From: Vitellaria paradoxa | Lineage: Eukaryota > Streptophyta > Magnoliopsida > Ericales > Sapotaceae | NCBI GenBank assembly: GCA_019916065.1 | Contig: CM034240.1 | Location: 43,349,180-43,413,179, forward strand | Direction: 5' to 3' | Length of the DNA: 64,000 nt | In this document: positions 9,672 through 21,969 of the stretch, piece after piece | How the letters are laid out: the number at the start of each line of letters is the position of its first letter | Position numbering within the stretch: position 1 is the first letter of the stretch | Notes under the pieces: generated by a model | What the model saw: the letters and a program-made list of their open reading frames with translations, nothing else | Told to the model about the DNA's origin: nothing | Databases searched by the model: none | Made by a program: the position numbers and the translations under genes

Positions 9672-12600
9672 ACCTTCTGCTGCGCAAAACCTCTGAAACT
9701 GGTCCTTTACCCTTTAATCTAAATTCCATAGAAAGCCCGGCTGCTGATGGAATGAAAGTGCGGAAAAATCTACGAGGAGGAGCCATCCGGGGCTCCTCTT
9801 TCTTCTTGCTCTTCCTCTTAACTGTGGGTGCAGTATGATTAGCAGATGCTGATGATGACTTTGGCTCCAAAATCGATGAGCTGCCAAAAGAAGTCTCGGG
9901 TGCACCGAATGATACAGGGCCATTGTGTGATTTGTATGGAGGGTGTCCTACTGCTCCGTCCTGATGGGGAGGGGGAAATTTCTCGCTCTTACTCTTAGCC
10001 TTTGCTTCCGTCAGAACTCTCCGCCGCTGGAGATCAATACACAAAATACGATAAAAATCAACACTTGGGAAAAGGGGTAGAGTGCGATGGAATTCAAAAT
10101 TAGCACCGTTTGACAGCCAAATTTTTAGCAGAAAACTACCAAAAGTTGCTTCTTAGGTGTTTGGCAAAATACCAACTTTTGCTACTTTTCTACACAGCCA
10201 CAAAAGCTCACTCAATTTATAAGTTATCAAAAAGTTGTTAAAAATTGTCAAAACTTAACAAAAATTTTACCAAACACTCAAAAGTTATAAAAAGTTGCTA
10301 AAAATTGTTACTTCACCAAACGCACCAAAAATTGTAGTTGGTAACGTTCGACAAAAAAAAAATGCCAAAAATTACTAAAGTTTGGGCTGCCAAACGGTGA
10401 TCCTCGTTCTAAATTGGGCACTTGGAAGAAGCAGCCTACGTTACTAATGAAGAACAAATGAGAGGGACAATTGGGCACTTGGAAGAAGCAGCCTACGTTA
10501 CTAATGAAGAACAAATGAGAGGGACAAATATGTTTAACGTACATCCAGATTTGCCTGGAGCTCCGCATTGGCTTCTGGAGCCGGAAATGCCCGGCCACCA
10601 CGATGATCACGGCCTCTCCCTCTTTTGTTTCCATCAGCAACATTAGCTTTCCCACTCAAGCCTTTTTGCCTGCTGAGGAGAAAGCAAAATAATCTGTCAG
10701 CACATGATCCCACAACAAGTCCACCGCATTGTAAACATGAAAGAAGAAAGAAGAAAGAAGAAAGAAGAAAGAAGCAAACCTTCTTGCTTCTTCATCTCTT
10801 AATTTCACATCCATCTCCTTGCTGGGAGGATATTTTGGCAAACTCGATGGCTCGCACGCGTAAGGTTCAGTTGCAAAGAACTGCATGAGAGGCAATCTCT
10901 ATTAATTATTTATTTCCCTCTCATAAATAACATAGCCCATATATCAAATTAAAAATAATTTTCTGGGACAGTAAAATCTGTGATTCCTGATATAGATATT
11001 CAGACTCCACAATTATCATCACCATTCATTGCTATCTGCACTAGCAATGCAGGGGAGAAAAATAGAACTAGGCAGGACAACATAACCAACAAACAGAATC
11101 AGATAATGAAAATATTGATGCATTCACATAATTGCCCACTAAAAATATGGAATGTTGACTTGTGAAGCTATCAAGAAGATTAAAAAAAAATATATATCTT
11201 TTGCATTTGCCAAAATTGTACAGTTATCAAAGGCACTCACTTCGCTATTTAGAGCTGCTGTAGCAGAGCCTCGCTCGTTGGGGTCAATTGTAAGAAGAGT
11301 TTCAAGTAAAGAGAGAGACGAAGGTGGAAAGTCTCTGAAAGTTTCTGATATGCACCGGTTGTATGGCTGCTGTGGCTTGAAAAGGGTTGCATTTGGCAAC
11401 CTGGATTTCTTCCAATACTCCTCAGAGGGAGAGCCGCACAACTTAAATATCTTGTGGAGTTGCTCAACCTAGGCACAAAAAGAATCTGAAACAAATGAAT
11501 TGACACTAACTACTTTAACTTTGAAAATAGGATAAAGACCAGAAAAAAATGGCAAACAGATGAATGTAGGCCCCCACATCAACTGTAAGCCACATGAACT
11601 CCGAAAGACGGAAAACAGATTCAAACTTGTAAATAAGGTAGAAGCTTCATTTTTTATTATTTTATTTTTTTTTTTATTTTGAGAGGTAAATAAGGCAGAA
11701 TCTGTGAAAAATCAGAGGCTAAAACAGTCAAATGGGAAAAGGTTTCAGATATCATCACCCAATTTGTCATGCAAAAGCAAATAAACAAAGCATGGGTAGT
11801 TCTTAAAAAGTTTGTTTACTTTTGTTTCTAAAATAATCTCTAATCTGCAGAGAGGAACATCCACCTCAGATGCCAAACAGGGGGAACTAACATCATGGAC
11901 GAGGCCAGCATTTTTTTTTCAAGGGTGGCCAAATTTAAGTCAAGAAAAAATTATAAATAACATAATAAAATATACCAGGCAATCAAAAATACATTAATAA
12001 AGCCGAATCAATAAATAACAACAAAGAAACACCAAAAATAAAGTTATATACATCACATCCACAAAAAAAAAAAAAAAAAAAAAAAGCTTAATGTACATAT
12101 CCAATGAATTATCAATTAAAGTGGCACTCGACGACTTTTTATATCACGAAATCCATTTATGATTAAATCTGTAGTTAATTTCTATGCACTTTTCTTCCCA
12201 TGTATACAAGATTTTCAAGGGAATCATCTTCCTTGTTCCGAAATTTGTTTAAACACCACCCATACCCGAACTGTATGCACCATAGTCGTAGTAGAAACTA
12301 GTAGCTTTTCATTTTGTAGGAACTAAACTTGCATTTTTTTGGTTTTTCCTTTATATTTTCTTTTATTTATTTTTTTCCCAACTTCTTAAGTATTACTTGA
12401 TATGTCCTTGAAATCTTAAATTTTTTGGGTTAGAAATATTTTTCTATACCTTAAATTCCGGGGCCATCTAAATTTTGAAATATTTCTTTTTGTTTTTAAT
12501 TTTTTGAGCCATTAACAATAAATGATATATTGGATTGAGTATCGATTGTAAACTTTTGGACTATATATAAGGATTAAAAAAAAGTAATCAAATTTTAGGG

Positions 12601-15600
12601 GGGCCAGCCCATAGCCTATATATTTTTTAGTTAAAAAATCATACAACTTAGTGGCATTTTTACCAAGTTCATGAGCAGGTTATTTATTTATTTTATTTAT
12701 TTAATTTTTTTTGGCGCCATCTTCCTTCGTCCCTGATGATATCAAAATAGTCAGATGACCATAAAGGCAAATTCAATAAATGTGCTATATTAACCAAAAT
12801 CTCAAAAAAAAAAAAAAAAAAAAATTGTAAGTGTCAATAAAACATTAATATTTGATAATATATTCCAATAAAAAATCATGTGAGTATAGCTTGACAGAAA
12901 ATTCCATGACTGGGGGGAGAATGAACTAAGGCATTTCGATTGCAAATTAAAGACTCCATGTTAAGGCATAACATGATGCCCATCATGTATAATTTAAACT
13001 AGATGCATGATTTATGTGCATATTCATTAGAAGAGTATCCTAATGACTTTAGTTCATCTAAGAATCCTAAGAAACATATCTTAAAGTCAAGATTAATTAA
13101 GATAAGCATCATGGCACATACTTAAAACCTAGATAACCGTTCCTAGAAGACTGCAACAGTATCAAGTTATTATTTTCCAGATAAATAGCAGTATTACATT
13201 ACTATAAAAATGACTTATCTAAAATAAAGATGTTGAAAACCATTGATCAAAAAGAAGTAAGTAAATAGTCCAAGCCAAATAAAGCAAGTAAATAAATATA
13301 CCTCTGTTCGTCCAGGCATTATTGGTTTCCCGGCAAGTAACTCTGCCAAAATACAGCCAGCACTCCACAGGTCAACCCCAACACCATAGTAAGTGGCTCC
13401 AAGAAGTAGTTCCGGAGGACGGTACCAAAGGGTGACAACACGACTTGTCATTGCTTGTTTGCGATCAGGATCATAGAAAGAAGCTAGCCCAAAATCAGCT
13501 ATTTTCAGAATTCCTTCATTGTCAATAAGCAAATTGGAACCCTTGATATCACGGTGCAATACACCATTATTGTGGCAATGCTCAAGCCCAGACAACAATT
13601 GCTTCATATAACATTTGATCTGCCGCAGGAAATTATAGAAGAGAAAAACTCAGCCTCTCAAATGTCATATATTTCCCTATATTCAATTTGGGATATGGAA
13701 AATAGGCAGTTAAGAAAGCAAAAATTTGCAAAAAGGACAAAGGCAATATCTTAGTTACTGCTTTATCCATGTTCAGCATGAAGTCCAAGAGAACAACCGA
13801 AAAAAAAAAAAAAAAAAAAAGGGTTCTTTAACATACAGAGGAAGGGCGTAATGTTTAATCTACAGGGAAGCACGTTTGATCCTGCCTTCAGGGACTCCTA
13901 AGTGACTAACCAATATGCTTACAGTTACAAGCAATTTCCCCTTTCTGCATAAATTTCCCAGGGTCGCATTTACATATTCATAGAATTAAGAAAAATTGGT
14001 ACAATGGTTTTGTTCCCCAATAATTTCCTGCATACCATACATCTCAAAGCCCAAAGGAGATGGTTACTTCTGGCATTTAACCAGGCACCACAACCATGGG
14101 TGTTAATCCTACTGGCATTGACTTTCTTGAAAATTGGGGATGAAATAGCAGCAGAGAATCATGCCCTGGAAATTCAGAGTTCCATACTTGCATCCAGGGA
14201 ACCAATTTCTCAATATTGTAACCCCGTTAAGATGTAAATTCATCACGCATAATTCCTTCCATTCTGAACCAAATCTATCAACAATCAAGCAATGCTTACT
14301 TTTCTCCTCAGCTGGTCCAAATTAGCCCATGCTAACAGAAAATAAAGCACAACATTTGGACAGTTGAAACCAGCATCAATACACAGGAAGGCAGGAACTA
14401 TGTTCTGTTCCATAACAATGAAATTTTATTCTTGACCACCCGGTCTCCTTACCCCACAAAAAAAATAAATAAATAAAATAATAAAATAATAATAATAATA
14501 AACAAAAAATTTGAAGAAATTGCATGCAGCAGGCAATTGTAGCCTGTATCAAGGGCGTTGCATCCCAAGAATAAGGAAGGACGGATGTGAGTTGTTAAAA
14601 AAAAAAATGCAGAGACCCGTGATAAGGGCATGGATGCAGTTTTGGAACTTACAGTTCCCAAATCTAAACAAATTCTAACTTGAGGCACTAACACGGAACA
14701 AAAGAAGATTTGTTAAAAAAATGAAGAGTAAAGAGGAAAGGTCTACAACTGATGTGAAGTACGAAATTTCCGTAAATTAACATGCCTATAAACAATGTCA
14801 ACATAACATCACCGCAATGGCTCTATAAATTATAACCATAAAAACACAGCATTGGATACCCAACCACTGGGTATTGGACCCCAGCACTTAGAAAAGTCTA
14901 TCCAAACATCAAAACACAAATCGAGCAAAACTAAAAGACAAATGCAACTATAAAAGCTCATGAACCTAACCACCGAAACAGGACAATAAAGGGGAGTAGC
15001 ATCTTCTATAGGTAATAATAACAAGGTACAATCAGCATTTGAAAGGTCCTGTTTATTGCATTTGACAACAAAAAAAAATTACTTCCAACTTTTCTATTCC
15101 AAACTCAAAAGCAAGGTAAAGACTTCCAAAAGTGGGCTTGATATGGTTCAACCTTGACCAAAAGACTACTAGTTCTCATACGGTCATACCAGACGAACGA
15201 AAAACTCTAATCCCAGGAATTTTGGAATCCACCAGAGAACAGAGAATAAATCTAAGAAATAAGGATGCTTATTAAATCAAGAATAATACTACCCGTTGGG
15301 TACAACTGTTTAAATCCTTAATCCTGATGCTAGAATAGTAAATGACAATATACCCAAAATTTACCAAATTTGACAAACATGAGATGAAATTCGGGTTCAG
15401 AAAGCGCCTGACGTTACGATCACAAGTTGTAAAAATGACTATTAATGGCCTGAAAAACACGAAAAACATTGATTATGGCCCTTCATCACGCCGATGTGGC
15501 AGAGTTGCCATTACACCTTGAGATGACCAAATCCTATTGGTTCATCAAAAATGCCAACAAACACCCTACCCATGCCTTCAAAAAGCAGATAACCAATTTA

Positions 15601-16023
15601 CATAAATGCTCAAAATCACCCAGTAATTGAACACAATCTAGACCCAATAAACCTGAGAAATTGGGGGGGGGGGGGTTGAGAATCACCTGTGGCTCGGTGA
15701 ACTTGACCCCCTGGACGGCGGCTAGTCCAGATAGGTCGTGTTCCATGTATTCAAACACAAGGTAAAGGCTTGAAGACATTCTCGATGTAACCAAGCCTTC
15801 AAGCTTTATTACATTGGGATGGTCTAGCTTTTTCAGAACAAGTATCTCTCTTGCCATGAACTTTAAACTCTCCGGCTCCAAATTATCAAACCTAACCTTC
15901 TTCAGAGCCACGATCTTCCCTGTAATCAAATCCCTGGCTTTGTACACATTGCTATACGTCCCTTGCCCAATCTAAAACAACAAAATCATCACCACCACGA
16001 ATCAGCATATATATATATATATA

Positions 16024-16058
<35 letters not shown>

Positions 16059-16405
16059 ATTGAATTTAGGCATTGCGGGAGTACCTTATCGATTTTCTCG
16101 AACGTGTTGGCGCGGCGAGGGGTCCAATCCTTGATGGCGTCGCCGGCGACGTCGCACAACCAAGACGGCCAGCCTTGGCTGGTCTTTAACACGAACTCCG
16201 GCTTCGCTTTAACCCGGTCCTTCGCCGGAAAATCGCAGCTGTGCCGGATCCTGTCCCTGTCCCTCTCGACTCCATCCTTCGCAACCCTAACACCAGCGTC
16301 CGGCACTCGCTCAACGTTCCGGCGTGGGCGCAAACCTCCGGTGGGCCCCGGGTTAGCATCCCTCCGGCCATCGCCGGCGGCACTCGTCCCCAGAACGCAA
16401 CCCAT
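9670..16405 (-). CDS. CDK-like (CRK/IBS1-type) serine/threonine protein kinase
   Basis: Seven exons, in coding order: 16405-16085, 15971-15687, 13619-13302, 11468-11241, 10880-10780, 10669-10543, 10026-9670. All junctions are GT-AG and phases match, giving 578 codons. The N-terminus is MGCVLG, an N-myristoylation/palmitoylation signal typical of the plant family, followed by a basic Ser/Gly/Pro-rich stretch and [29 protein letters not shown]. The kinase domain runs from about residue 108: [17 protein letters not shown] (Lys near 131), [17 protein letters not shown] in place of [17 protein letters not shown] (Asp near 226), ADFGLASF (Asp near 244), [19 protein letters not shown]. The C-terminal tail contains [24 protein letters not shown] and a basic [14 protein letters not shown] segment. 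All catalytic residues are present. Membrane anchoring is inferred; cyclin dependence is not shown. Relatives include Arabidopsis IBS1. Confidence 0.94.
10104..10399. mobile_element. MITE in the last intron of the kinase gene (296 bp)
   Basis: Terminal inverted repeats are CACCGTTTGACAGCC at the left and, as reverse complement of the right end, CACCGTTTGGCAGCC. The interior is AT-rich, with repeated AAAAGTTGCTAAAAATTG-like blocks and no ORF. A diverged relative lies at about 17222-17555, sharing AAACACTCAAAA.TTATAAA and TTCACCAAA.(C/A)CACCAAAA. Confidence 0.8.
10414..10527. repeat. Perfect tandem duplication, 57-bp unit
   Basis: TTGGGCACTTGGAAGAAGC starts at 10414 and again at 10471. The two 57-bp copies appear identical, ending GAGAGGGACAA. 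The repeat lies between exon 6 (ending 10543) and the MITE, very close to the donor site at 10541-10542. Confidence 0.95.
15662..15675. repeat. G homopolymer next to the exon 2 donor of the kinase gene
   Basis: About 13 consecutive G residues (C on the coding strand) lie about 10 bp inside the intron after the donor at 15685-15686. Length calls here are prone to sequencing error, but the run is outside the coding region. Confidence 0.9.
16006..16058. repeat. Compound (AT)n(GT)n microsatellite in kinase intron 1
   Basis: An AT run at 16006-16024 is followed by a TG run at 16027-16055. It occupies half of the 113-bp first intron (15972-16084). Confidence 0.95.
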
Positions 16406-16800
16406 GCCTCAGCTTTCCTCCGGCCGCCGCCGCATCAGATCGATCATAAACGACGGTTTCAGACACGGGCTGTATTCTACTCCAGCAGCAGGCGGGAAAA
16501 CTAGGTTGATGAAAACCGCTGGCGGTATTGTCTGCGCATTAATTCCTTCCACGTGCAGCCAGAGAAATCGGTGACCGTAGAAAATGGTGGTTATCGGGGA
16601 CTGCTAAAGCGTACGGAATCGAAAAGTGGACTGAAACAGAGAAAACACCAGTTGGGCAGCAGCGACAGAGGGGGGGGGAGAGAGAGAGAGAGAGAGCCCG
16701 CGAAGGAAGCATATAGATACAGAGGAGGTTGTTGAATTGTAGAGAGAGTAAAAAGAGACCAGTTGGGTCTTTTACTTGGATTTCTTCCCCTAAATATAAA
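16406..16800 (-). promoter_or_regulatory. 5' UTR and proximal promoter of the CDK-like kinase gene
   Basis: The coding-strand leader carries a pyrimidine tract: (GA)n on this strand at 16679-16696, preceded by nine G. A TATA-like TTTATATTTA sits at about 16792-16802 on the minus strand. No upstream exon is visible. The boundaries are inferred. Confidence 0.4.
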
Positions 16801-17221
16801 TCTCTTGTTTTGTGTTTATTTACGGAATTGCCACTGTATGCTCTCTATGCATCGGAAGGGTGACGCAACATGGTTTTAGCATGGAAGTCAAAAGACTGAT
16901 CAGAGCAGACTCGTCAAAGAGTGCCATTTTTTGTGCGTTCTGTTTTGACAATTTTACACACGGGCCCACCCACAGGATTATTACTATTATTATTATTTCA
17001 ATATTGAAAATTAAAATAATATAAGTTGGTTAAAGAAACGAAATCTATGCCAACAATTAGATGGGGGGTTGTTCGAACTGAAGTTGATTGGATAATCAAT
17101 AAAGAATTAGGAGCGAACCAACGACCATCATTTTGAACTCCTAATCAAACCCTTCCCTATTAAAAGTTTCTTCATCGTCCTTTTAACCTACAAACAAGCA
17201 GTAAACTATTTATCAAGGGTG

Positions 17222-17560
17222 AGTTTCGCAATTCAGTTTTTATCCGAAAATTATTAAAAGTTATTTTGGGGTATTTAACAAAAATATTAATTTTTATTAC
17301 TTTTTTTATTTAGTTGTAATAATTTACTCAACTTAAAAGTTACACAAGTTGTTAAATTTTGCTAAATTTTGACAAAAATTACTAAAAATTGTAAAAACTT
17401 AAATTTTATCAAACACTCAAAAATTATAAAAAAAAAATGTTAGAAATTTTTATTTGCTTCACCAAATACACCAAAAGTTATAACTAACTATTTTTGGCAA
17501 AAAAAAAAAAAAAAACCCAAAAGTTGCTAAATTTTGAATTTTCTAACGGTACCTAAAGAA
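17222..17560. mobile_element. Diverged relative of the 10104-10399 MITE
   Basis: It shares the order ACTCAA..AAGTT, TTGCTAAA, ATCAAACACTCAAAA.TTATAAA, TTCACCAAATACACCAAAAG and a final AAAAGTTGCTAAA with the kinase-intron MITE. The terminal repeats are too eroded to set exact ends. Confidence 0.5.
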
Positions 17561-17570
17561 GTGTCGAGGC

Positions 17571-17655
17571 GACCAACTTTTATAAAAAATTGGTACAAAG
17601 TTATATATGCCTCGACCAACTTTTATAAAAAATTGGTACAAAAGTTATATATAAT
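17571..17655. repeat. Tandem duplication, 43-bp unit
   Basis: GACCAACTTTTATAAAAAAT starts at 17571 and 17614. Both copies continue through TGGTACAAA and GTTATATAT. Confidence 0.9.
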
Positions 17656-17763
17656 AAAATTTTATTAGAGAAAATTTAAAAATAGTAAAAGTTAGAGTTT
17701 TTTATTTTTTTAATATTTTTTGAGTAATCAAACACTACCCAAAATTATTTTATTTAACAACTA

Positions 17764-17893
17764 TGGGTGTGTTTGAAGTGATAAAAAATAAGATAAAATA
17801 AGATAAATTGTACGTTCGTAATTAATGCAGTGAGATAAAAAGTAAATAATTTTTAAAAATTTTCAGTAATTTATAGCAAACTAAACAAAGCCT
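17764..17893. mobile_element. Short family-A-type MITE
   Basis: It begins GGGTGTGTTTGAAGTGATAA, carries the family hallmarks (AAGATAAAATAAGATAAA, GTTCGTAAT, TGCAGTGAGATAAAAAGT) and ends near GCAAACTAAACAAAGCC. A reverse-oriented copy of the same start lies at about 18283-18407. Confidence 0.55.
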
Positions 17894-18282
17894 ATATATT
17901 CGAAGAATTTGTGCGTGTTATATTGATTTATATTTTTAGAAATTGAAATATTTAAAAAATTAATATATATGAATTAATTAAATAAAATTATAATTTAGTA
18001 ATATTTTACTAAAATAAAAAAATATTATAAAGAATTATCATTGCTGAAGTGCCATGTAGTGAGTCAACTTCTCTGCCATATTAGCGAAGGAAGCAATTGT
18101 ATTGTGATATGTCTAATTTTGTATTTGTTAATTTAAAATATAGAAAACTATATTAAAAGTTTATAGCTTAAATACGACCTAGCCAATTGTTATAATATTC
18201 TAGAAGTAGGCAGACACACTCTATATGTGATTTTTGTTAAATTTTTATTTTTTAAAATAAATTATAAAATAATTAGAAAAAA

Positions 18283-18407
18283 TGGTTCAAATGACTTTTT
18301 ACCTCAAATGACTTTTTAAAAGTTAATCACTTTTTGTCTCACTGTACAAATTACGAACTTACAATTTATTTCATTTTATCTCATTTTTTATCACTCCAAA
18401 TACATTC
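18283..18407. mobile_element. Short family-A-type MITE, inverse orientation
   Basis: The right end reads TTTATCACTCCAAATAC preceded by TCATTTTATCTCATTT and TACAAATTACGAACTTACAA, the reverse complement of the family start and body. The left limit is approximate. Confidence 0.5.
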
Positions 18408-18616
18408 AAATATAATAAAATCTATATATATAATAAATAAGACATCTCATTTTCTTGAATAGACCAGGATTGTGTAAAATTGAACGGAACTAAATAATTG
18501 AACAAAAATTTTGATTTTAGTTCTTCAGTTTAGCTAATTTATTTTTTGGTTTGACTTCAATTTTTCTTTAGACCCAAATGATATTTCATTCGATTCTATT
18601 CCTTGCATTTACGAAA

Positions 18617-18916
18617 CTAAGGTAGTATTTGGTTTACTTTTCTGTTTTTATTTTCTATTTTGTTTTATGCAATAAAAAATATTATGTTTTCTACATTTTG
18701 AGATTTTTTTAAAAAAAAAAAAAACTCTCAAAATGATTTTTTTTCTATTTTTTCATTTATGTGTAAATTTATTTTCTGTTTTTTAAAATAAATTTTAAAA
18801 ACACAAGTAATCAAATGAGTTTTAAACTGTTTTTGTTATTTTTAAAAGTACAAAATGAAAAATTAACTCAAATCAAAAAATAAAAAATAAAAAAAAAAAA
18901 CCAAATGAGACTTAAA
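18617..18916. mobile_element. MITE of the GGTGYCATTTRG-ended family
   Basis: The interior (TTTTTATTTTCTATTTTGTTT, ACATTTTGAGATTTTTTT, ATTTATGTGTAAATTTATTTT, AACACAAGTAATCAAATGAG) is shared with elements at 60212-60542 and 61435-61750. The right edge is CCAAATGAGACTTAA. Ends are eroded. Confidence 0.55.
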
Positions 18917-21472
18917 AGAATCGAAATCAAAATAGGTATTTAAATAATAATAAATTTGTTCAAAAATCAAATTATAAAGATTAAATATTGATACATAGAA
19001 ATATAACTTTGGTTAATATTATAAATAAATATATAAAAAACTGAAATTATATATATTCGATTAATCGATTCTATCGAAACATAACAACATTATTTCAACT
19101 AATTCGATTCTTATTTTTATTTGAATAATTCAGTTTTTTTTTTTTTTCAATTAAAGAACTCAAATACTTCATATAATTTGATAGAATCAAATAATCAATT
19201 AAAAACTAAATAAGTCCCAAATTTCATTTCTCAAATAAAGAATATCTGATATTTTTTTTATTGTCAAAATATTATATTTTTGGTTTGAATTTATTGAAAA
19301 AAAATGAAAATGAAACCATGTGTATCATTATATTTAGTATGAAAATCTAAGCAATAATGTTTTTTTTTGTATTTATTCACCCAATAAATTAAAAATTTTA
19401 TGAGTAATTGATAACAAGTGTGATCGCCAACACTGTTACATGAAAATATCTAAAACAGATTCGTCACACAGCAATTAATAGGCTGGAATTTAAGTTCCAT
19501 TATTGTACATGAAGAAATGTATACACACATAATTCGACATTTTTTTTGTTTTGTTTCATATAAACTGGACAGGCACATGCACCTGTACCATTTCCAAAAT
19601 TTGTCTCCTCATATATATTTCTTACATATTTAGTTTATTTTTTTTATATATTTATACATTTTTAAAAAATAATTTGTCCAATTGCCAATGATTTGTGAGG
19701 GAAGTCTCAATTTATTTAAATACAAAATTATATTCTCCAAATAAAATATTGAACAATTCTTAACTTATAAGCCGATTTTAAGGTGAGTTAGACTTACGAA
19801 TTGTTGAACATGTATATTTATCTTATCCGGGCCTAAGTTCCATTCGGATCCTTAGACCTCGCTTGTAATTTCATTCAACTTGTCTTACGTTGCCTTTATC
19901 TTGCACAACCTTACCTCTATCATCGGCATCACATTTTACATGAGGATCACGAATAAAGCCATTCGCTTGTTTAATTCTTCGTGTGAGGGAGTTATAAGTG
20001 AATAATTTTCTTTCACGTTCCTTAAGACAATCTTCTGAGGGGGGATGTGAGCAAAATCTCACATTATATTAATTAATACAAAAATTATAACGATCTGCAT
20101 CCACATAGTACAATAGTGTCCGCTTTAGACTTGGTAAGCTGCTTCTCAGGAAGTCACCGAGTCTTATACTGTCTCCACTGGAGCACGCTTAACCTTGAAA
20201 TTCCCACTAAATCTATTACTCTCACGGTTTAAAATGCATTTTTCTTATATAGATATCGAATATTACATCTATGCTACTTCTTTTCACTATCCAGGCGATG
20301 TGGGCTAGAAGATATGTACTTCTTTTCTTCACCTCCTGCTTTACTCTCCCGCAGGCAAAGTCCCTCACAGGCAGATCCCTCGCAGGCAGGTCCCTCACAG
20401 TCTCTCACAAAAAATTAATTTTTCACGTAAAATTTTATGAAACTCTCACTTTATATGTTAATTTTGAAAGTTGAGTTAAGCCATTAAACACACATGCTCA
20501 TCAACAAGATTGGGAAAAATAAATAAATAAGTAAATTATTGAGTGCTCGATGCAATCATATGGGTTTTAGGTTCAGTTTATAAGCACTTCCAAGTCATGT
20601 TAGAAAACAGACCAAGAAAAAATAAAATTAAGCAGGAAAAACAACTTAATCATGGCAAATTCGTGCTATAATGATAAGAGGACCCATAATTTTAAGGATA
20701 ACAATTAAGAATGTACATTGGATGCGAATTTGAAACATGTACATGGGTCCTGCATAATTGACAACTTTTAATTATAATTAATAGAATTCGAGGGCTTCAA
20801 ATTAATTAATAGAAGGTTGGAAAAATTAATTACTGCTTCGTACATTGTTATAGCCTCCACAGACAATACTATTACAAAGAAAATCATTATTTGCGATCTT
20901 TTGTCGGTTAAGATCATAAGTCGTGCTTCATTCAGAGTACACTCTTTACAAAAAAGCGACTGCGAATTTCACTAGAAAAAATCATCAACTTCATAAGATT
21001 CTAAGAACCTTATATCATAAGCTTGCGCACAAAATTATCCTTTTGCTGGTCTCTAGGGTATTCTATAATATAAACTCCTTGGCGTTAACAGATATGATTC
21101 CATCACATTAATTAATTGCTAATATTAATTTGAAACATTAGCGTACACTTATTTAATGTACATATTGAATTAGAAATGATGACAGAATCTATGATCATTT
21201 ATAATTATTATTTTAGAGCCGTTTAGCACCACAAAAAAAAAGTACACTTTTGTGCACCACAATGCGGGCGCGTGTCCATATTGGTAGTTTTTGGTCAGCT
21301 GCTTGGTAAAAATTTGTAAAAATAGAGGAAAAATGGTACAAGTCGGAAAAAATTAATAAAAATTGAAAATGTGTTAAGTAGAAAAAGTTGAAGAAAATTA
21401 GGAAAAATTGATAAAAATTTATTATTTTTTATAAAAATTAGTGAGCCATACACACTTTTTATCTTCACCTTA
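18917..21472. other. Gene-free AT-rich stretch
   Basis: Apart from a few GCAGG(C/T)..TCCCTC repeats near 20353-20400 and AT-rich MITE debris from 21218 (starts CCGTTTAGCACCAC), I see no supported gene. All ORFs are under about 70 codons and without recognisable similarity. Confidence 0.5.
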
Positions 21473-21969
21473 GGGTGTGTTTGGAGTGATAAAAAATAAG
21501 ATAAAATGAGATAAAATGTAATTTAGAGAAATTTTTTACATTTGATTCACACATATCAAACTGTATTTTTTGGAGATGAACAATAAGATTCCCATTCAGA
21601 TGGATTACAAATTTTGTATCAATCATAGATTCTTTGCTCTACAATTCGTTCAAATAGTTTTTATTATTTGTTTGGATGGAAGTTGACTGTGTAAATCTGT
21701 CGGAACGATTTCTGCAATCTATCAGAACGGTTTCTACAACCCAAAAAAAATAGTCAAAGTGAATCTCATTCCGTAGTTTGGAAGTCTATAGTGAAAATGG
21801 CAAAAAAAAAAAATTTGCTATTTGATTAACTGAATTTAAATTATCAACTTTTTTTAAAAGATATTGAACTTTTTTTGAATTTTAAAAAGATAAAAATGTG
21901 TAAAAATGTAATAAAGATTTTCATAAATTTTCAAAGATTTAGAACAAAATTTTGTACACCAAAAAGGCT
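21473..21969. mobile_element. Intact family-A MITE, about 497 bp
   Basis: It starts GGGTGTGTTTGGAGTGATAA and ends in TTTTGTACACCAAAAAGG. It gives the uninterrupted reference for the nested element at 8296-9300. No ORF is present. Confidence 0.65.

Noticed and set aside
9311..9838. 175-codon plus-strand ORF
   Set aside because: It runs antisense through the last kinase exon and through TA and CT repeats; no family resemblance.
15963..16574. 203-codon plus-strand ORF across the kinase 5' end
   Set aside because: It is the antisense shadow of the GC-rich first exon of the kinase gene and includes the microsatellite-encoded residues.
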